Assembly (NCBI GenBank): GCA_029263015.1
Contig: JAJCYI010000059.1
Span: 1-38,483 of the forward strand
Length of the DNA stretch: 38,483 nt
Source of the DNA: Saprospiraceae bacterium
Lineage (GTDB): Bacteria > Bacteroidota > Bacteroidia > Chitinophagales > Saprospiraceae
Direction of reading: 5' to 3'
Positions 8,246-16,199 of the stretch are shown in pieces. The notes under the pieces are model-generated. The model saw only the letters and a list, made by a program, of their open reading frames with translations. It ran no database searches and had not been told where the DNA came from. The first letter of the stretch is position 1. Each line of letters starts with the position of its first letter. Position numbers and translations under genes: made by a program.

Positions 8246-8341
8246 ATGCCTGAACCACAACTTTCAACGTTACTTTTTACTTCCCAATCAAATAGTTGGA
8301 CTTTCCCAATTTTTTCTTTTCTTGTGCCGTCGGCCCTGCCC

Positions 8342-8374
8342 AAAGGTGACACCTTTCTAAAAGGTGTCACCTTT
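8342..8374. repeat. AAAGGTGACACCTTT palindrome pair upstream of the symporter
   Basis: AAAGGTGACACCTTT (8342-8356) and AAAGGTGTCACCTTT (8360-8374) are perfect complements around a CTA loop, and each 15-mer is itself a 7-bp palindrome about a central base. It ends 32 nt before the symporter ATG, so it could be a leader hairpin or a double operator. The same 15-mer recurs at 38325-38339. Confidence 0.6.
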
Positions 8375-8406
8375 TATGGTATCAAATCACTATTCACTAA
8401 TCAATT

Positions 8407-9714
8407 ATGAAAAAACTTGCGTTACATTGGAAGATCATTATCGGGATGGTTGCAGGTGTCCTTTTCGGGGCGTTGTGCGTTCAATTTGATTTCAATCAAT
8501 TCGTTATTGATTGGATCAAACCATTTGGAACCATTTTCATCAACCTGCTGAAACTCATCGCCCTTCCATTGATCGTAGCTTCGCTGATCAAAGGCGTTTC
8601 TGACCTCCAAGACATTTCAAAATTGTCGAAAATGGGAGGCCGGACCATCGGTATCTACCTGATTACAACCATGATAGCCGTTTCCGTGGGTTTGCTCATC
8701 GTCAATATAGTCCAACCAGGAAAAACCATCAATGAAGCCACCCGGATAGAAATGATGGAAAAATTTGGAGGCGATGCTGCCGGAAAAATTGCCGCTGCCG
8801 AAGACCAAAAAGAAGCTGGCCCACTACAACCGCTCATCGACATTGTGCCAGACAATATTTTTGGTGCCGCTTCGAGCAATGGCAATATGCTCCAAGTTAT
8901 ATTTTTTGTCATCCTATTTGGTGTTGGAATGATCTTGATACCACAAGACAAAGCAGCCCCGGTCAAAGCCTTTTTTGATGGCCTGAACGAGGTCATCCTT
9001 AAAATAATAGACCTCATCATGCTCGCTGCCCCTATCGGTATTTTTGCCCTGATGGCTTCCCTGGTAGTTGAATTGCCAAGCGTTGATGTCTTTGTTGCCC
9101 TTCTTTGGTATGCAGCCTGTGTCGTTTTTGGGCTATTACTGCTCACTGGTATTTTTTATCCTTCTGTTGTAAAAATTCTTGTGAAACGCGATTACAAATT
9201 TTTCTTTAATGGTATTTCCCCAGCACAACTTGTGGCTTTCAGTACCAGCAGTAGTGCAGCCACATTGCCCGTAACGATGGAACGGGTAGAAGAACACCTC
9301 GGCGTGGATGAGGAGGTGGCCAGTTTTGTCTTGCCGATAGGCGCCACGGTGAACATGGACGGGACTGCCCTTTACCAAGGCATTGCAGCAGTGTTCATTG
9401 CTCAAGCTTTCAACCTTGATCTTTCGCTGGGTGCCCAATTGGGTATCATAATGACTGCCACTCTAGCTTCTATCGGATCAGCTGCCGTGCCAAGTGCTGG
9501 AATGGTCATGCTGGTGATTGTACTCGGTCAAGCAGGTATTCCCGAAGCTGGCCTAGCTTTGATTTTTGCTATTGACCGTCCACTCGACATGTTACGAACT
9601 GTGACCAATGTTACGAGCGATGCAATGGTAGCTATGTTGGTCGCCAAAAGTGTCGATAAATTAGGAGAACCAAAAGTGAAAGAGTGGGACGATAATTATC
9701 ATCCAGGAGAGTGA
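8407..9714 (+). CDS. dicarboxylate/amino acid:cation symporter (DAACS, GltP/DctA type)
   Basis: 435 residues, ATG start, usual length for the family. It has about eight transmembrane segments and the two diagnostic re-entrant/ligand motifs: the serine-rich AFSTSSSAATLPVTMER near residue 280 and NMDGTALY near 316. The C-terminal RTVTNVTSDAMVAMLV contains the substrate-binding Arg/Asn/Asp region. Family members couple uptake of glutamate, aspartate or C4-dicarboxylates to Na+ or H+. Which substrate is used cannot be read from the sequence. The segment between TM3 and TM4 carries a charged insert (AAAEDQKEAG). The stop codon overlaps a 7-bp tandem repeat. Confidence 0.92.
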   Translation: MKKLALHWKIIIGMVAGVLFGALCVQFDFNQFVIDWIKPFGTIFINLLKLIALPLIVASLIKGVSDLQDISKLSKMGGRTIGIYLITTMIAVSVGLLIVNIVQPGKTINEATRIEMMEKFGGDAAGKIAAAEDQKEAGPLQPLIDIVPDNIFGAASSNGNMLQVIFFVILFGVGMILIPQDKAAPVKAFFDGLNEVILKIIDLIMLAAPIGIFALMASLVVELPSVDVFVALLWYAACVVFGLLLLTGIFYPSVVKILVKRDYKFFFNGISPAQLVAFSTSSSAATLPVTMERVEEHLGVDEEVASFVLPIGATVNMDGTALYQGIAAVFIAQAFNLDLSLGAQLGIIMTATLASIGSAAVPSAGMVMLVIVLGQAGIPEAGLALIFAIDRPLDMLRTVTNVTSDAMVAMLVAKSVDKLGEPKVKEWDDNYHPGE

Positions 9715-9757
9715 GTGATGAGTGATGAGTGATGAGTGATGAGTGATGAGTGATGAG
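9713..9757. repeat. GAGTGAT heptamer array at the symporter stop codon
   Basis: Six complete GAGTGAT units (9713-9754) plus a partial unit; the first shares bases with the stop codon TGA (9712-9714). At the other end of the same convergent gap, 9838-9866 carries degenerate heptamers (e.g. ATCACTCAT), the inverse orientation, ending at the lpxK stop codon. The middle of the 152-bp gap holds no gene. Confidence 0.85.
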
Positions 9758-9866
9758 TTTATTCAAAAAAAATGATAAATAATTGATTGCCAAATATTTA
9801 TAGCTATAAATATTTTCACGTTTGCTGTTTTGCATCATTCATAAATCATCACTCATAAATTATTAA

Positions 9867-10988
9867 TCATTCTTTAAAATCTAAAAGGAACTGTTTGATA
9901 GATGCATCAAACACCTGTCCTTCCTCAAAATGAAAATATACTTCCACGGGCAGTATCAACATTGGAATTTTATGGTCGATAAGCCATTGCCGGTGAAGGC
10001 TGAACCGCATGGCATCTTTCTCGGTCGTTACAATCAACTTTTTCTGGCCTGGCATGGCCGCCAACATTTTTTCGATTTCTTCCAAATCCGTTTCTGTAAA
10101 ATAATGATGATCGGCAAAAGGCTTCACCCGCACCGTACCTACCCTTGATTCGAGGTAATCCCTCATGTAATCTGTGCCGGCAATGGCACAAACCATAAGC
10201 ACTGACATATTATCTACTAGCTCAAGGCGGTATTTGGGGTTCAAAATATAATAAGGAGTAAGATAGTGGTAACTCGAAAAAAACAATTTTTGATGCGGAT
10301 AAGGGTTGATTTCAAAGGTCAATTTGTTTTTTTCATTTTTTGTAATATCCTCTGGGCATTTGGTGACCACAATGATATCCGCACGGTGATAAGCACCTCG
10401 CCATTCCCGCAGCCTCCCCGATGGCAAAAGGTAGTCACGTGTAAACGGCCTTTTAAAATCAGTCAGCAAAATATTCAATCCAGGCTTCACCGCCCGATGC
10501 TGAAAAGCGTCGTCCAACAGGATAGCTTGAGTCCCTGGTTGATGTTGCAAAATCTGGGGGATTCCGAGTGCCCTTTGCTCATTGACCGTGACAAACACCC
10601 CGGGGTATTTTCTTTTGAACATCAATGGTTCATCACCTACCTCTTCCACTGAATTGTTTTGCTCAACGATGCGGTAACCAACCGTTTTTCTCCGATAGCC
10701 GCGGCTCAAGGTCGCCACATTCAAATAGGGCTGCAACAAGCGGATCAAATACTCTATTTGGGGAGTTTTTCCTGCACCTCCAACGGAGAGGTTCCCAACT
10801 GAAATAATAGGGATGTTGAATTTCGAACTGACCAATATCCTCCTTCGGTAAAAGAAATCCCGGAGGCTGACCCCAATGCCATAAAGCAATGAAACAGGTG
10901 CAAGCAGAATGCGTATGAGCGGGTCTTGAATCAAAAGGTAGAATTTTATAAATTGATGGTACTGGAAAGTTAAACCGCACAATCTCAA
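9867..10988 (-). CDS. lpxK: tetraacyldisaccharide 4'-kinase LpxK
   Basis: LpxK phosphorylates the 4' position of the lipid A disaccharide precursor at the inner membrane. The N-terminal hydrophobic helix (IRILLAPVSLLYGIG) is followed by the P-loop GNLSVGGAGKTP near residue 70 and TLSRGYRRKTVGYR. Further family motifs are GDEPLMFKRKYP, LDDAFQHRAV and the C-terminal VTTEKDAMR. No ATG is available upstream of the conserved part. The frame opens with TTG at 10988 (373 residues), and a second TTG at 10934 (355 residues) is closer to usual family lengths, so the start is uncertain. Divergent from the Omp85-like gene, a sensible envelope pairing. Presence of lpxK indicates that lipid A is made. Confidence 0.93.
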   Translation of the reverse strand: MRLCGLTFQYHQFIKFYLLIQDPLIRILLAPVSLLYGIGVSLRDFFYRRRILVSSKFNIPIISVGNLSVGGAGKTPQIEYLIRLLQPYLNVATLSRGYRRKTVGYRIVEQNNSVEEVGDEPLMFKRKYPGVFVTVNEQRALGIPQILQHQPGTQAILLDDAFQHRAVKPGLNILLTDFKRPFTRDYLLPSGRLREWRGAYHRADIIVVTKCPEDITKNEKNKLTFEINPYPHQKLFFSSYHYLTPYYILNPKYRLELVDNMSVLMVCAIAGTDYMRDYLESRVGTVRVKPFADHHYFTETDLEEIEKMLAAMPGQKKLIVTTEKDAMRFSLHRQWLIDHKIPMLILPVEVYFHFEEGQVFDASIKQFLLDFKE

Positions 10989-11085
10989 AAAAGATCAATG
11001 GCTCAGTAGGAAGACTGAATTAACGGTAGTTGATCGCAAATGTGTCAAATATTTCTTCCTTAATCTGATATTCCGACAGGAAGGC

Positions 11086-11093
11086 TAACTTTG
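11086..11093 (+). promoter_or_regulatory. candidate -7 element for the Omp85-like gene
   Basis: TAACTTTG matches TAnnTTTG, with only 9 nt between it and the ATG at 11103, so a transcript from here would be nearly leaderless. The -33 region (TCTG at 11064-11067) is weak. Confidence 0.4.
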
Positions 11094-11102
11094 CATTTTA
11101 CG

Positions 11103-12569
11103 ATGAAACACAAGACTCCGATAAAATACATTTTCAAAAATACAACCTACTGCCTCCTGTTTTTGGTGGTTATTTTATTTTCGTCCAACCCAATCCACTC
11201 TCAAACCAATGGTGCTGTCAACGATTCTGCATTAGATTATATCACCATTGACAAAATATACATACAAGGAAACAAACGGACCCGGTCCGAAATCATTTTG
11301 CGCGAACTTAACTTCAACATTGGCGACACCATTCGCCTCGGTCACCTGACCGCCCGTTTGAAGGAAAACGAATACAATGTAATGAATACGGGGCTTTTCA
11401 CGGCAGCAACCATGAGTTTCAAAGATTGGGAAGGGACAACCAACAAGGTCGGGCTGAACATCGAAGTGAAAGAGGATTGGTATATTTTCCCTTTCCCGAT
11501 TGTGGAATTATCCGACCGGAATTTCAATGTCTGGTGGAAGACCTATAACCACTCCTTAAAACGGCTGAACCTTGGCATCCGGTTTTACCATACCAATGTA
11601 ACGGGTAGGCGAGATTGGTTGAAAACAGTGGTTCAGTTCGGTTTTACAAAAAAATATGAGCTGATTTACACCCTTCCAGCTTTCAACAAAGCCAAAACTT
11701 TCGGCCTTAATTTTAATATCCTGCATACCAGGGAAAAAGAAATCGGCTATGCCACAGAAGACAACAGTCTTTTGTTTCACAGAAATGAAGATGATATCTT
11801 ATTGAAACGATTCAGGATTGGGGCAGGCCTAATTTATAGGCGCCAATTGGATGTGATTCATCAACTCAACCTCACTTATCGCAACCACACCATTGATGAG
11901 AGCATTGCCAATGAACTAAGTCCAAATTTTTTCCTCACAGGCACGGAACAAAAATATATTTCACTGAACTATCAATTCTCTTTGGATAAAAGGGACATCA
12001 AACCCTACCCCATGAATGGTTATTTCCTTTCAGGGGAAATAACAAAAAAAGGGTTTGGTGCTACCGATGATATCAGGGCTTTAGAAGTTGATGCTTCTTT
12101 CCAACAATATTTTACCCTGGCAAAAAAATGGAGTTTGGCACTGGCCATAAAAGGCAAAACGGGTTTACAGAGAGATCAACAACCCTATTATACAAGCAGG
12201 GCGCTGGGTTATGAGAATGATTTTGTCAGGGGATATGAATTTTATGTAATTGATGGACTGGATTATTTTTACCACAAACAAGCCCTGCGTTTCAATTTTT
12301 TCCACAGGGAATTTAATTGGGGGCATTACATGAAATTTGAATCATTTAAACTGATGCCCGTAAAATTGTTCTTGGTCCTCCACAATGAATTGGGTTTTGT
12401 GAACAATCCGTTTTACAAAAAGAACAATCCACTGAGCAATGAATTGTTATGGGGAACTGGTATTGGCCTTGACCTAGTTATTTATTACAATAAAGTAATT
12501 AACCTCGAATATTCCCGCAACCATTTGGGAGAAAATGGATTTTTCCTACATTGGACTTTTAGTTTTTAG
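11103..12569 (+). CDS. Omp85/BamA-TamA-like outer membrane protein with one POTRA domain
   Basis: 488 residues from the ATG at 11103; a TTG at 11091 is in frame but overlaps the -7 element. A signal peptide (about 1-35, ending near NPIHSQ) precedes one POTRA-like domain: ITIDKIYIQGNKRTRSEIIL to VGLNIEVKEDWYIFP. The remaining ~370 residues form an amphipathic beta-barrel ending in an aromatic residue (FFLHWTFSF). Near residue 374 FVRGYEFY matches the (V/I)RG(F/Y) loop-6 motif of Omp85 proteins. BamA itself has several POTRA domains, so this is a shorter paralogue, perhaps in protein or lipid insertion or transport. It is followed by nadK on the same strand after 90 bp. Confidence 0.85.
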   Translation: MKHKTPIKYIFKNTTYCLLFLVVILFSSNPIHSQTNGAVNDSALDYITIDKIYIQGNKRTRSEIILRELNFNIGDTIRLGHLTARLKENEYNVMNTGLFTAATMSFKDWEGTTNKVGLNIEVKEDWYIFPFPIVELSDRNFNVWWKTYNHSLKRLNLGIRFYHTNVTGRRDWLKTVVQFGFTKKYELIYTLPAFNKAKTFGLNFNILHTREKEIGYATEDNSLLFHRNEDDILLKRFRIGAGLIYRRQLDVIHQLNLTYRNHTIDESIANELSPNFFLTGTEQKYISLNYQFSLDKRDIKPYPMNGYFLSGEITKKGFGATDDIRALEVDASFQQYFTLAKKWSLALAIKGKTGLQRDQQPYYTSRALGYENDFVRGYEFYVIDGLDYFYHKQALRFNFFHREFNWGHYMKFESFKLMPVKLFLVLHNELGFVNNPFYKKNNPLSNELLWGTGIGLDLVIYYNKVINLEYSRNHLGENGFFLHWTFSF

Positions 12570-12656
12570 GGACTAGTAGATTAGGGACTAGTGATTAGTG
12601 GTTTTGAAAACTGGTTCACTATTTCCCTAATCACGAATCACGAATCACTGACCACC
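12570..12656. repeat. degenerate heptamer repeats after the Omp85-like gene
   Basis: Directly after the stop TAG come degenerate 7-mers (GGACTAG, TAGATTA, GGGACTA, GTGATTA). At the right end are three AATCACG/T units at 12629-12649 in the inverse sense (AGTGATT on the other strand). The two halves can fold back on each other. The repeats end just before the nadK ATG. Confidence 0.6.
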
Positions 12657-12659
12657 AAA

Positions 12660-13547
12660 ATGCAAATAGCTATATTCAGTCAGAAGTTGAAAGAGCAGGA
12701 TGAACCATTCATCCAGCAATTGTTCGATTCGCTTTTTGAGCACAGGATCGCCGCTTACGTGTATGCCCCATACTTTGAATCTTTGAAAGGCAGGATAAAA
12801 TTCCAAACAGATGTCGGTACATTTGAAGACCATGCCGATTTAAAACAGGGGCGTTTTGATTTTATGATAACACTCGGCGGAGATGGAACCATACTTGCTG
12901 CGGTTACGCATATTCGTGACCTGAATGTCCCTATTTTGGGTGTCAATCTTGGCAGGTTGGGTTTTATGGCTACCGTGGGGAAAAATCAAATTAAAGAAGC
13001 GATTGGATTGCTCCAAAATGGCCAATTTCAAATCGGCAACCGACGCACCTTGCACCTCGAATCCGACCCGCCCTTATTTGGCGACATACCTTTTGCGCTC
13101 AATGACTTCACCATATTGAAAAGGGATACGTCTTCCATGATTACGATCCATTGTTTTGTGAACGGCAGTTACCTCAATACCTATTGGGCCGATGGACTCA
13201 TCCTAGCCACGCCGACTGGTTCCACAGGCTATTCGCTGAGTTGCGGTGGTCCGATTGTCTTCCCCGATTCCAATAATTTTGTGCTTACGCCAGTTGCTCC
13301 ACACAATTTGAATGTGCGGCCTTTGGTACTCGCCGATTCATCAGTCATTGCATTTGAAGTCGAAGGCCGGGCCGATAATTTTCTTTGCACCCTTGATTCC
13401 CGCTTTGAAGTGATTAAATCAGGCCAACAAATTGCCATCCGGGGCGGTGATTTCTCTATCAAAATGGTTCACTTGAATGACATCGGATTCCTCGACACCA
13501 TTCGCAATAAATTGACCTGGGGAGTAGATTTAAGAAACCGGGGATAA
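12660..13547 (+). CDS. nadK: NAD kinase
   Basis: 295 residues from the ATG at 12660; an in-frame upstream start at 12591 would translate the repeat region and is rejected. NAD kinase makes NADP from NAD in the cytoplasm. The signature GGDGTILAA is near residue 73, followed by NLGRLGFMA (about 96), NDFTILKRD (about 150) and the glycine-rich TGSTGYSLSCGGP near 186, all in family order. C-terminal ISPL-like motifs are represented by VLTPVAPHNLNVRPLVL. Length is typical. The stop is followed at once by AATTGA-type repeats. Its co-direction with the Omp85-like gene may be only positional. Confidence 0.96.
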   Translation: MQIAIFSQKLKEQDEPFIQQLFDSLFEHRIAAYVYAPYFESLKGRIKFQTDVGTFEDHADLKQGRFDFMITLGGDGTILAAVTHIRDLNVPILGVNLGRLGFMATVGKNQIKEAIGLLQNGQFQIGNRRTLHLESDPPLFGDIPFALNDFTILKRDTSSMITIHCFVNGSYLNTYWADGLILATPTGSTGYSLSCGGPIVFPDSNNFVLTPVAPHNLNVRPLVLADSSVIAFEVEGRADNFLCTLDSRFEVIKSGQQIAIRGGDFSIKMVHLNDIGFLDTIRNKLTWGVDLRNRG

Positions 13548-13724
13548 ATTAATTGAAAATGGAGAATTAAGAATTAGGAAAGTCCAGCAAATGCACTACT
13601 GTCAAACTTGATTTTTCGTAGTATACCTTTGAACTTCTATCCAACATCCCTCTATACACCTTGATAAAAAATGGAGATTGCATAATTTTACATAACAGCC
13701 CTAATTCTCAATTCTCAATTAAAT
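13548..13724. repeat. AATTGAG heptamer repeats flanking a convergent gap
   Basis: Downstream of the nadK stop, 13551-13579 reads as degenerate AATTGAG/GAATTAG units. Downstream of the opposing gene's stop, 13702-13724 carries AATTCTC units, the complement. Read from either stop codon the sequence is nearly the same and ends in GAATTAGG, forming a 177-bp inverted structure. The unique middle holds no gene. Confidence 0.7.
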
Positions 13725-14654
13725 CTAGCTTCCTATATGGAAAAGCGCATCCCCTGGCCCAACTACTGGGGCATTATTATGACCAATAATAAATCCATTT
13801 CGGGGAGATGTAACCCGAATCTCCTCTTGTCCATAAGGATCATTGATGACACCGAGCGGCTCACCTTTCAATACTTTTTGACCCGACTGCTTCCACCAGC
13901 GGAACATGCCGGGACGTTTGGCTCGAACCCAAGTACGACTCTCGATATAGACACTGTTTTCAGCAACAGGGGCATTGGACAACATGCCATGATTTGTTAA
14001 TACTCGTCGGATTCCTGAAAGTCCCTTTTCAATACAGAAACCATCAAAGCGTTGATTTTCTCCTCCCTCATAAACGATGATGGGTTTCCCAGCATCAATG
14101 GCTGTTTTGCGGAGCGATTTAGGGATGGTCTTAGAGGAAATGGTAAATGGTGCAGCGAATGTATTGGCCAGTTGATTGCTCGTTTCGTTACCTTGTGTAA
14201 AACGGATTTGGGGAAAATTGTAGTTATTGCGCCCCCCCGTGTGAAAATCAATTCCAAAATCAATGAGCGGCAAAATATTTTTGGTGAAAATTCGGGCGAC
14301 CCGGGAAGCCAGCGATCCTGAAGCAGAACCTGGAAAACTCCGGTTCACATCTTTTCCATCGGGCACGTCCCGTGAGAAATTATTGAATCCATAGATATTC
14401 AGAATAGGGATAGCGATTACCGAACCCCTTAGTAATTGATCACAAATCCCTGTGGAAATGACCCGCCTGATTATTTCCACCCCGTTGATTTCATCGCCAT
14501 GCACGCCCCCCATCAGCAATACCACCGGGCCTTCCTCTGTACTTCTAAAAACATGGATGTGCATGTCAATCCTCGTATCAGATGGCAACCGCCCAACACT
14601 GAGGCGAACGATTTTATTCTCGCCCGGTTCGATAATTTGATTCTTGATTTCCAT
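13725..14654 (-). CDS. succinylglutamate desuccinylase/aspartoacylase-family metallohydrolase
   Basis: 309 residues from the ATG at 14654. The frame is open to 14900 but that part is the palindromic element, not protein. The family is a zinc carboxypeptidase-like fold: the metal site GGVHGDEINGVE (His and Glu near residues 60-65), NIYGFNNFSRDVPDGKDVNRSFPG, DFHTGGRNNYNFP (third ligand His) and a likely catalytic Glu in VYEGGENQ. The last ~90 residues form a barrel-sandwich-like domain typical of AstE-like proteins. Members hydrolyse N-acyl or amide bonds of amino acids. The gene follows rimK, a pairing seen in other genomes, so it may remove or process RimK-type glutamate modifications; that role is inferred. 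Confidence 0.88.
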   Translation of the reverse strand: MEIKNQIIEPGENKIVRLSVGRLPSDTRIDMHIHVFRSTEEGPVVLLMGGVHGDEINGVEIIRRVISTGICDQLLRGSVIAIPILNIYGFNNFSRDVPDGKDVNRSFPGSASGSLASRVARIFTKNILPLIDFGIDFHTGGRNNYNFPQIRFTQGNETSNQLANTFAAPFTISSKTIPKSLRKTAIDAGKPIIVYEGGENQRFDGFCIEKGLSGIRRVLTNHGMLSNAPVAENSVYIESRTWVRAKRPGMFRWWKQSGQKVLKGEPLGVINDPYGQEEIRVTSPRNGFIIGHNNAPVVGPGDALFHIGS

Positions 14655-14728
14655 TTTAAACTGATGACTGATGTTATGCAGCAAACCAATAATAATTTTC
14701 TTCTCATTGCAATTAGGACAGGCCTGTA

Positions 14729-14933
14729 CTCGTGTGGGCGGGTGGCCCGGCGGCGTACTGCTTGAGCGGAGCGAGTTTACGCCGTCTTGAGTTTTTGCTT
14801 CCCTGCCTTCCGGTAGGCAGGGAAACAAAAACGCTTTTTGCTTACGCTCTTTGATCCGTTGGGATAAAGCAAGCGCAGAAAAAAAACTCGCTCCGCTCAA
14901 ACAGTTTTTTGGCGACCCACCCGCGCAGACGAG
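14729..14933. repeat. 205-bp nested palindrome between rimK and the deacylase gene
   Basis: Outer arms 14729-14748 and 14914-14933 pair imperfectly (CTCGTGTGGGCGGGTGG against CTCGTCTGCGCGGGTGG). Inner arms 14762-14778 and 14884-14900 pair perfectly over 17 bp (TTGAGCGGAGCGAGTTT). Inside are two hairpins: CCCTGCCTTCCGGTAGGCAGGG at about 14801-14822, and one around CTTTGATCC/GGGATAAAG at about 14849-14869. The layout is cloverleaf-like and more GC-rich than the flanks. Together with a decayed hairpin repeat it accounts for most of the 447-bp spacer 14655-15101. It could be a non-autonomous mobile element or a structured RNA in the rimK transcript. Confidence 0.75.
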
Positions 14934-15050
14934 CTCCGAAGAATGCTCGCTGACTATATTTAGTCACTGCGTACCATCAGTGATGAATTAGATTACGCTG
15001 TAACCTCCACGTGGCATGGTTTACATAATATAATTTCAAATGACATTGTA

Positions 15051-15083
15051 AGACATGATAGGATTGTAAAACCTGTCAGGTCT
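15051..15083. repeat. decayed copy of the AGACCTGACAGG hairpin
   Basis: The right arm AAAACCTGTCAGGTCT (15068-15083) is identical to 26535-26550. The left arm (AGACATGATAGGATTGT) has several substitutions relative to 26518-26533, so the hairpin is weakened. It lies 18 bp downstream of the rimK stop codon. Confidence 0.65.
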
Positions 15084-15101
15084 GCCCTTTTTGAAATACT
15101 A

Positions 15102-16004
15102 TCACCACTTTTTATTTTTGTTGAAATTCCGAATCCGCTTATCAAGATATTCTATGATGTCCCCTGCAATGTCCACTCCTGTTGTATTTTCGATGCCTTC
15201 TAAACCTGGAGATGCATTTACTTCCATAACCAATGGCCCTTTGTTCGACCTCAACAAATCTACACCAGCAATTTCCAGCCCCATTAATTTAGCTGACATC
15301 AAGACAATTTCTGTCTCTTTTGCAGTCAGCAGTTCAATAGTAGAGGTAGCTCCGCGGTGCAAATTGGAGCGGAACTCACCTGATTCGGCCTGGCGCTTTA
15401 TCGCTGCCACTACTTTTTTACCCACCACAAATGCTCGAACGTCAGCTCCGCCCGCTTCTTCAATGTACTCCTGGATGATGACCGGTTTGTTAAATTTGGA
15501 AAATGCTTCCACAATCGAAATGGCTGTGCTTCGGCTATGCGCGAGGATCACCCCTACCCCATGGGTGCTTTCCAGCAATTTGATTACCACGGGCACACCA
15601 CTTAAATTATCGATCAGCGCAGGCACATCTTCCACTGACCCAGCAATAAAAGTTTTTGGGACACTGATCCCAAAAGCAGAAAGCTTCTGCAAACATTTCA
15701 GCTTGTCGCGCGCGATTATGAGTGCCTCCGAACGAGTAGCCGTGTAAACACCCATCAACTCAAATTGGCGGATCACTGCAGCTCCATAATCTGTGATCGA
15801 AGCCCCGATCCTGGGGATCACGGCATCCACCCCTACCAACCGCTCGCCCTCATAAATGATGTGCGGCAGGTCTTTTTCAATGACTATGTTGCAGCGTTTG
15901 TGATCGATTACCCGCACGTAATGCCCTCTCATTCGCGATGCTCGGAACAAGCTCTGGGTGGAATACAATCCAGCCCCTCTTGATAATATGGCGATATTTA
16001 GCAT
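15102..16004 (-). CDS. rimK: RimK-family alpha-L-glutamate ligase
   Basis: 300 residues, ATG at 16004, the usual RimK length. The N-terminal preATP-grasp region (MLNIAILSRGAGLYSTQSL) is followed by the ATP-grasp: VDAVIPRIGASIT, TRSEALIIARDKLKCLQ, VVIKLLESTHGVGVILA, IIQEYIEEAGGADVRAFVVG and the Mg-binding MEVNASPGLEGIE. RimK adds glutamate residues to the C-terminus of ribosomal protein S6; relatives make other gamma/alpha-linked peptides, so S6 is the likely but not certain target. It precedes the AstE-like gene on the same strand. A retropepsin-like ATP-dependent zinc protease often found beside rimK is not in the window. No clear promoter is seen in 16005-16199. Confidence 0.9.
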   Translation of the reverse strand: MLNIAILSRGAGLYSTQSLFRASRMRGHYVRVIDHKRCNIVIEKDLPHIIYEGERLVGVDAVIPRIGASITDYGAAVIRQFELMGVYTATRSEALIIARDKLKCLQKLSAFGISVPKTFIAGSVEDVPALIDNLSGVPVVIKLLESTHGVGVILAHSRSTAISIVEAFSKFNKPVIIQEYIEEAGGADVRAFVVGKKVVAAIKRQAESGEFRSNLHRGATSTIELLTAKETEIVLMSAKLMGLEIAGVDLLRSNKGPLVMEVNASPGLEGIENTTGVDIAGDIIEYLDKRIRNFNKNKKW

Positions 16005-16199
16005 TCTTTCCCGTAATAGTAATACGCTAATTGGTAATCACAATTTGAGGCACTTAATACACAGTGTACTTAATTCCAGGTCAAAATCAAATGCCCAGTC
16101 GAGTATGGACAACAGACTTCCGAGCCAAGGAACAAAGAAAAAAAAGAAAAACAAAAATACATTATTCGAAATCCATACCTTGTCGCCAAACCCACTTCA

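Noticed and set aside
9632-9838. Open frame with SLITHH repeats
   Set aside because: The repeats are only the translated GAGTGAT array on the other strand, and the frame overlaps the symporter end.
14655-14900. N-terminal extension of the deacylase reading frame
   Set aside because: The frame stays open but runs through the nested palindrome; the conserved protein begins at the ATG at 14654.
15091-15747. 218-codon open frame opposite rimK
   Set aside because: Antisense to a well-conserved gene and composed of Ser/Thr/Pro-rich shadow sequence without motifs.
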